NCBI RefSeq assembly: GCF_022812285.1
Contig: NZ_CP093300.1
Span: 3,410,001 to 3,474,000, forward strand
Direction of reading: 5' to 3'
Source: Alkalihalobacillus sp. LMS39
GTDB taxonomy: Bacteria; Bacillota; Bacilli; Bacillales; Bacillaceae_F
Length of the DNA: 64,000 nucleotides
Shown: positions 61,365-64,000 of the stretch, in pieces
How the letters are laid out: each line of letters opens with the position of its first letter
Numbering within the stretch: the stretch's first letter is position 1
The notes under the pieces: model-generated
Databases searched by the model: none
Seen by the model: the letters and a program-made list of their open reading frames with translations, nothing else
What the model was told of the DNA's origin: nothing
Position numbers and translations under genes: made by a program

Positions 61365-62600
61365 TTGAAGGCGACTGGTGTTATTGTTGAATATAATCCA
61401 TTTCATAATGGTCATTTTTATCATATGCAAGAAGCAAGAAAACAAACAAATGCAGATGTTATTATCGCTGTCATGAGCGGTTCTTTTCTTCAACGAGGCG
61501 AACCTGCGTTAGTATCCAAATGGCAAAGAACAAAAATGGCGTTAGCTTGTGGGGCAGACCTCGTGATTGAACTTCCTTATGCATATTCTACTCAAAAAGC
61601 GGAAACTTTTGCCTTTGGGGCCATTTCAATTTTACATTCTTTACGAACAAAGGATGTTTGTTTTGGAAGCGAATCTGGTCAAATTGAAGATTTTACTAAA
61701 TTACTTGCTTTTATAATTGAGAATCAAGTAACTTATAATGGTTATATTCAACAATATATAAAAGAGGGGAACAGTTACCCAAAAGCTTGTGCGCTTGCTT
61801 ATAAGGCATTACAACCGAACGAGGACCTTCTCGATTTATCAAAGCCAAACAATATTTTAGGGTTTCACTATATTCAGGCGATTCAGCAACTTGATTCCGA
61901 TTTAACCCCTGTCACGATTTTAAGAAAGCAAGCTCAATATCACGATCAAACGATTAACAAACATTCCATTGCAAGTGCAACGAGTATTCGTAATGAATTA
62001 CTGAAGCAAGCTTGTCCATTATCATCTATATCACATGTTGTACCAGAGACAACCTATCATTTATTGCAGGAATATTATGAGAAATACAATATTTTTCATA
62101 ATTGGGAACATTATTATCCGTTACTTAAATATCGCCTGCTCACCCTTTCTAATGAACAACTTGAAGCTATTTATGAAGGAGAAGAAGGACTTCATCATCG
62201 CTTAAAAAAACATTGTCAAGCAGCACAATCTTTTTCGGAGTTTATGACGCTTGTAAAAACAAAACGATATACATGGAATCGAATTCAACGTTATTGCTTA
62301 CATATCCTAACAAATACGACAAAAGAAGAAATTGAAGAAGCAACAAAAGGAGATCTTCCCTATATCCGCATTTTAGGGATGTCAGAACAAGGTCGGCAAT
62401 ATTTAAATATAACAAAAAAAAGAATTGTCATTCCGATGATTACAAGACCAACTGAGATTAACCACCCCTTATTATCGATTGATAAACGAGCAACTGCTTG
62501 TTATGCATTAGCATATCCGCCTGAAAAACAAGCGGATGCTTTACATGAAGATTACGCAACCCCTCCGATTCAAATTAAACAAGAGAGCCATCCGTTCTAG
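61365..62600 (+). CDS. tmcAL: tRNA(Met) cytidine acetate ligase TmcAL (YlbM)
   Basis: Uses acetate and ATP to make N4-acetylcytidine at the wobble base of elongator tRNA-Met. The 411-residue product has the nucleotidyltransferase HxGH motif in VEYNPFHNGHFYH, MSGSFLQRGEPALVSKWQRT and ASATSIRNELL. I chose the TTG at 61365 (product KATGVIVEYN after the first residue) because GGAGGG lies six bases upstream and it matches the family start. The ATG at 61359 abuts that site. An extended -10 (TGATATACT) lies near 61312-61320. Confidence 0.93.
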   Translation: MKATGVIVEYNPFHNGHFYHMQEARKQTNADVIIAVMSGSFLQRGEPALVSKWQRTKMALACGADLVIELPYAYSTQKAETFAFGAISILHSLRTKDVCFGSESGQIEDFTKLLAFIIENQVTYNGYIQQYIKEGNSYPKACALAYKALQPNEDLLDLSKPNNILGFHYIQAIQQLDSDLTPVTILRKQAQYHDQTINKHSIASATSIRNELLKQACPLSSISHVVPETTYHLLQEYYEKYNIFHNWEHYYPLLKYRLLTLSNEQLEAIYEGEEGLHHRLKKHCQAAQSFSEFMTLVKTKRYTWNRIQRYCLHILTNTTKEEIEEATKGDLPYIRILGMSEQGRQYLNITKKRIVIPMITRPTEINHPLLSIDKRATACYALAYPPEKQADALHEDYATPPIQIKQESHPF

Positions 62601-62616
62601 CATCGGATAGCTCTCT
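62581..62616. terminator. Terminator between tmcAL and ylbL (convergent genes)
   Basis: AAGAGAGC and GCTCTCTT arms, extended by ATCCG/CGGAT across one mismatch. The tmcAL stop codon is in the loop. T-rich sequence (TTGTTTTA) follows on the plus strand. Confidence 0.8.
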
Positions 62617-62620
62617 TGTT

Positions 62621-63673
62621 TTACTGTCTTGGGGATAAATTTTGAAGAAATTCTAACGCTTCATCAAATGTTTCTACACCAATGATTTTTGTTTTTGTGC
62701 GAATTTCTTCTGCTGTTTTTGTCGCTTCCTCATAATTTGAATCTTCCCTGTCTCCTTCTTTTGGAACAAAGAAATAATCGACACCAGCTTTATGGGCAGC
62801 AACCACTTTTTGTTCTACCCCGCCAATTCGACCAACATTTCCCTCTTCATTAATCGTCCCTGTACCAGCAATTTGATACCCTTTCGTTATATCTTCTTCT
62901 ACTAATTGATTATAAATTTCAAGTGAAAACATTAATCCAGCCGAAGGTCCCCCTATTTTCGATACATCAATCGTTACATTAGGATCATATGAGATTGTTC
63001 GATTAACAACAGGGTAAAGAATACCTAATCCTGATCGTTCCTCCCCACCACTAACTTCTTTTGGAAATGGAGCCGTTGTCGTCATGACCTCAAGTGTTTT
63101 TCCATCTCGAGTAATTGATAAATGAATGTCCTCTCCATTTTCACTTTCGCCTACTTCTTCATTCAATTGCTCAATCGATATGACCTTTTCACCATTTACC
63201 GATGTAATTCGATCTCCGGGTAGTAAGACTTTTTCAGCAGGCATTCCTTCAATAAAGGAGGAAACCATAATCCCATGATACTCTATCGAAATGTTTTTAT
63301 TTGCTCTTTCATAAGCGACCATTTTGGCTGCCTCTTGAGAGCTTTGCATCATCATTGCTTGTCGATGAAAATATTCTTCATCCGTTTCTTCTGGTCCAAC
63401 AATTTGCTCTTCTGGGATAATTTCTCGAAAATCACTTAAATGGGCCCACGCGTAGAAATAAGCGTTTGCTTTTCCCATTTTTACAGTCGTTAACATAAAC
63501 GACCCATTTTCTTCTTTAAAGCCACCTTCTACATCAATCACGGGGGCTAATGTTTTCGCTTCTCCAGGTTGAGTATAATAAAAAGGAAGTTGATAGAAAT
63601 GCAATAATAGTAAAATCACTAGGACAATCCAGCGCTTACGAAGTTTTGACTTTTTCTTTTGTTCAATGACCAT
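62621..63673 (-). CDS. ylbL: Membrane-anchored PDZ/Lon-type serine protease YlbL
   Basis: A 350-residue protein with an N-terminal membrane anchor (WIVLVILLLLHFYQLPFYY), a PDZ domain (MPAEKVLLPGDRITSVNGEK) and a C-terminal Lon-like protease domain with the Ser-Lys dyad in KIGGPSAGLMFSLEI and GGVEQKVVAAHKAGVDYFFV. B. subtilis YlbL is reported to degrade the division inhibitor YneA. I start it at ATG 63671-63673, ten bases after GGAAGGGG; a longer reading lies inside ylbK. Confidence 0.92.
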   Translation of the reverse strand: MVIEQKKKSKLRKRWIVLVILLLLHFYQLPFYYTQPGEAKTLAPVIDVEGGFKEENGSFMLTTVKMGKANAYFYAWAHLSDFREIIPEEQIVGPEETDEEYFHRQAMMMQSSQEAAKMVAYERANKNISIEYHGIMVSSFIEGMPAEKVLLPGDRITSVNGEKVISIEQLNEEVGESENGEDIHLSITRDGKTLEVMTTTAPFPKEVSGGEERSGLGILYPVVNRTISYDPNVTIDVSKIGGPSAGLMFSLEIYNQLVEEDITKGYQIAGTGTINEEGNVGRIGGVEQKVVAAHKAGVDYFFVPKEGDREDSNYEEATKTAEEIRTKTKIIGVETFDEALEFLQNLSPRQ

Positions 63674-63677
63674 TGCT

Positions 63678-64000
63678 TTATTTCCCCTTCCAATTTTCAA
63701 TTTCAGCTTTTATTTTTGGAAGTTGCTTTCTTGCTTCTTCCTCTCCTAGTGCGATGTATTCTTCTACATTTGTAAAAGCAATCGAACTTGCTTGCCTAAT
63801 CATCGGTTTCATCATAATGTTAGCATCAATCTCTTCTTTACGAACCATTTCTCTTTCCATGATGTCTAGTGTTTGTAATATTACATCATAAATGGATTGG
63901 ATTTCTTTTTCAACTTGAAAATAGGAAACATCAACTGCAATCGTAATATCAGCGCCCATTTCTTTAGTAAGCGCAACAGGAACCCGGTCAATCACTCCAC
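63678..64000 (-). CDS. ylbK: Patatin-like phospholipase YlbK (partial, C-terminal part)
   Basis: C-terminal end of a patatin-family protein, continuing beyond the window. The visible part reads GVIDRVPVALTKEMGADITI, then AVDVSYFQVEKEI and MMKPMIRQASSIAF; the DGG catalytic Asp lies just outside. A GTG at 63995 is an internal codon, not the start. It overlaps the ribosome site region of ylbL, with four bases between stop and start. Confidence 0.88.
   Translation of the reverse strand, partial: GVIDRVPVALTKEMGADITIAVDVSYFQVEKEIQSIYDVILQTLDIMEREMVRKEEIDANIMMKPMIRQASSIAFTNVEEYIALGEEEARKQLPKIKAEIENWKGK

Overview
The window is a contiguous, housekeeping-dense chromosomal segment of a low-GC, endospore-forming Gram-positive bacterium of the Bacillaceae. 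The evidence is the gene order (coaBC-rpoZ-gmk-remA ... pyr operon ... divIVA ... sigG-sigE-spoIIGA-ftsZ-ftsA ... dcw cluster ... rpmF-ylbN-ylbM-ylbL), strong GGAGG-type ribosome binding sites, sporulation-specific genes (spoIIGA, sigE, sigG, spoVD, spoVE, a GerR/RsfA-type regulator, a YteA/DksA-like protein), bacillithiol synthesis (bshC) and RemA. It follows the Bacillus subtilis layout but is not B. subtilis: murF sits inside the dcw cluster, and the genes usually found between ftsZ and spoIIGA and between sigG and ylmC are absent. The species cannot be fixed by reading alone. Almost everything is on the minus strand; the exceptions are rqcH/yloA, ylbP and ylbM/tmcAL.

Layout in coordinate order (transcription mostly runs right to left). 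1-5.3 kb: priA (cut by the window edge), coaBC, rpoZ, gmk, remA, yloC. 5.5-10 kb: a P-type Ca2+ ATPase and, divergently, rqcH. 10.1-22 kb: the complete pyrimidine operon pyrR-pyrP-pyrB-pyrC-pyrAA-pyrAB-pyrK-pyrD-pyrF-pyrE, with a sigma-A promoter and two PyrR-type attenuators. 22-31.5 kb: rluD, lspA, a DksA/YteA-like gene, ileS under an AUC-specifier T-box, then divIVA-ylmH-ylmG-sepF-ylmE-ylmD and ylmC. 31.6-34.3 kb: the spoIIGA-sigE-sigG sporulation locus. 34.5-55 kb: the division and wall (dcw) cluster, transcribed as mraZ-rsmH-ftsL / pbpB-spoVD / murE-murF-mraY-murD-spoVE / murG-murB / divIB-ylxW-ylxX-sbp / ftsA-ftsZ and broken by several hairpin terminators. 55-64 kb: bshC, a DUF3397 membrane protein, panE, ylbP, gerR-like, a crotonase, rpmF, ylbN, tmcAL, ylbL and a partial ylbK.

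Together the genes supply peptidoglycan precursors (murE/F/D/G/B, mraY), the divisome (ftsA, ftsZ, sepF, divIB, ftsL, PBP2B, divIVA) and the forespore and mother-cell programme that reuses it (spoIIGA/sigE/sigG, spoVD/spoVE), next to nucleotide synthesis and translation genes. No mobile element, CRISPR array, tRNA, rRNA or defence island was seen. I do not see a whole undescribed system here. The most interesting signals are regulatory: a long hairpin that would sequester the sigG ribosome binding site and whose 5' arm overlaps a candidate sigma-F promoter, 10-bp-phased GTGG repeats before mraZ, a 14-nt block repeated after both pyr attenuators, a spoIIG promoter with a 22-bp spacer, and a crotonase that lacks one canonical catalytic Glu.
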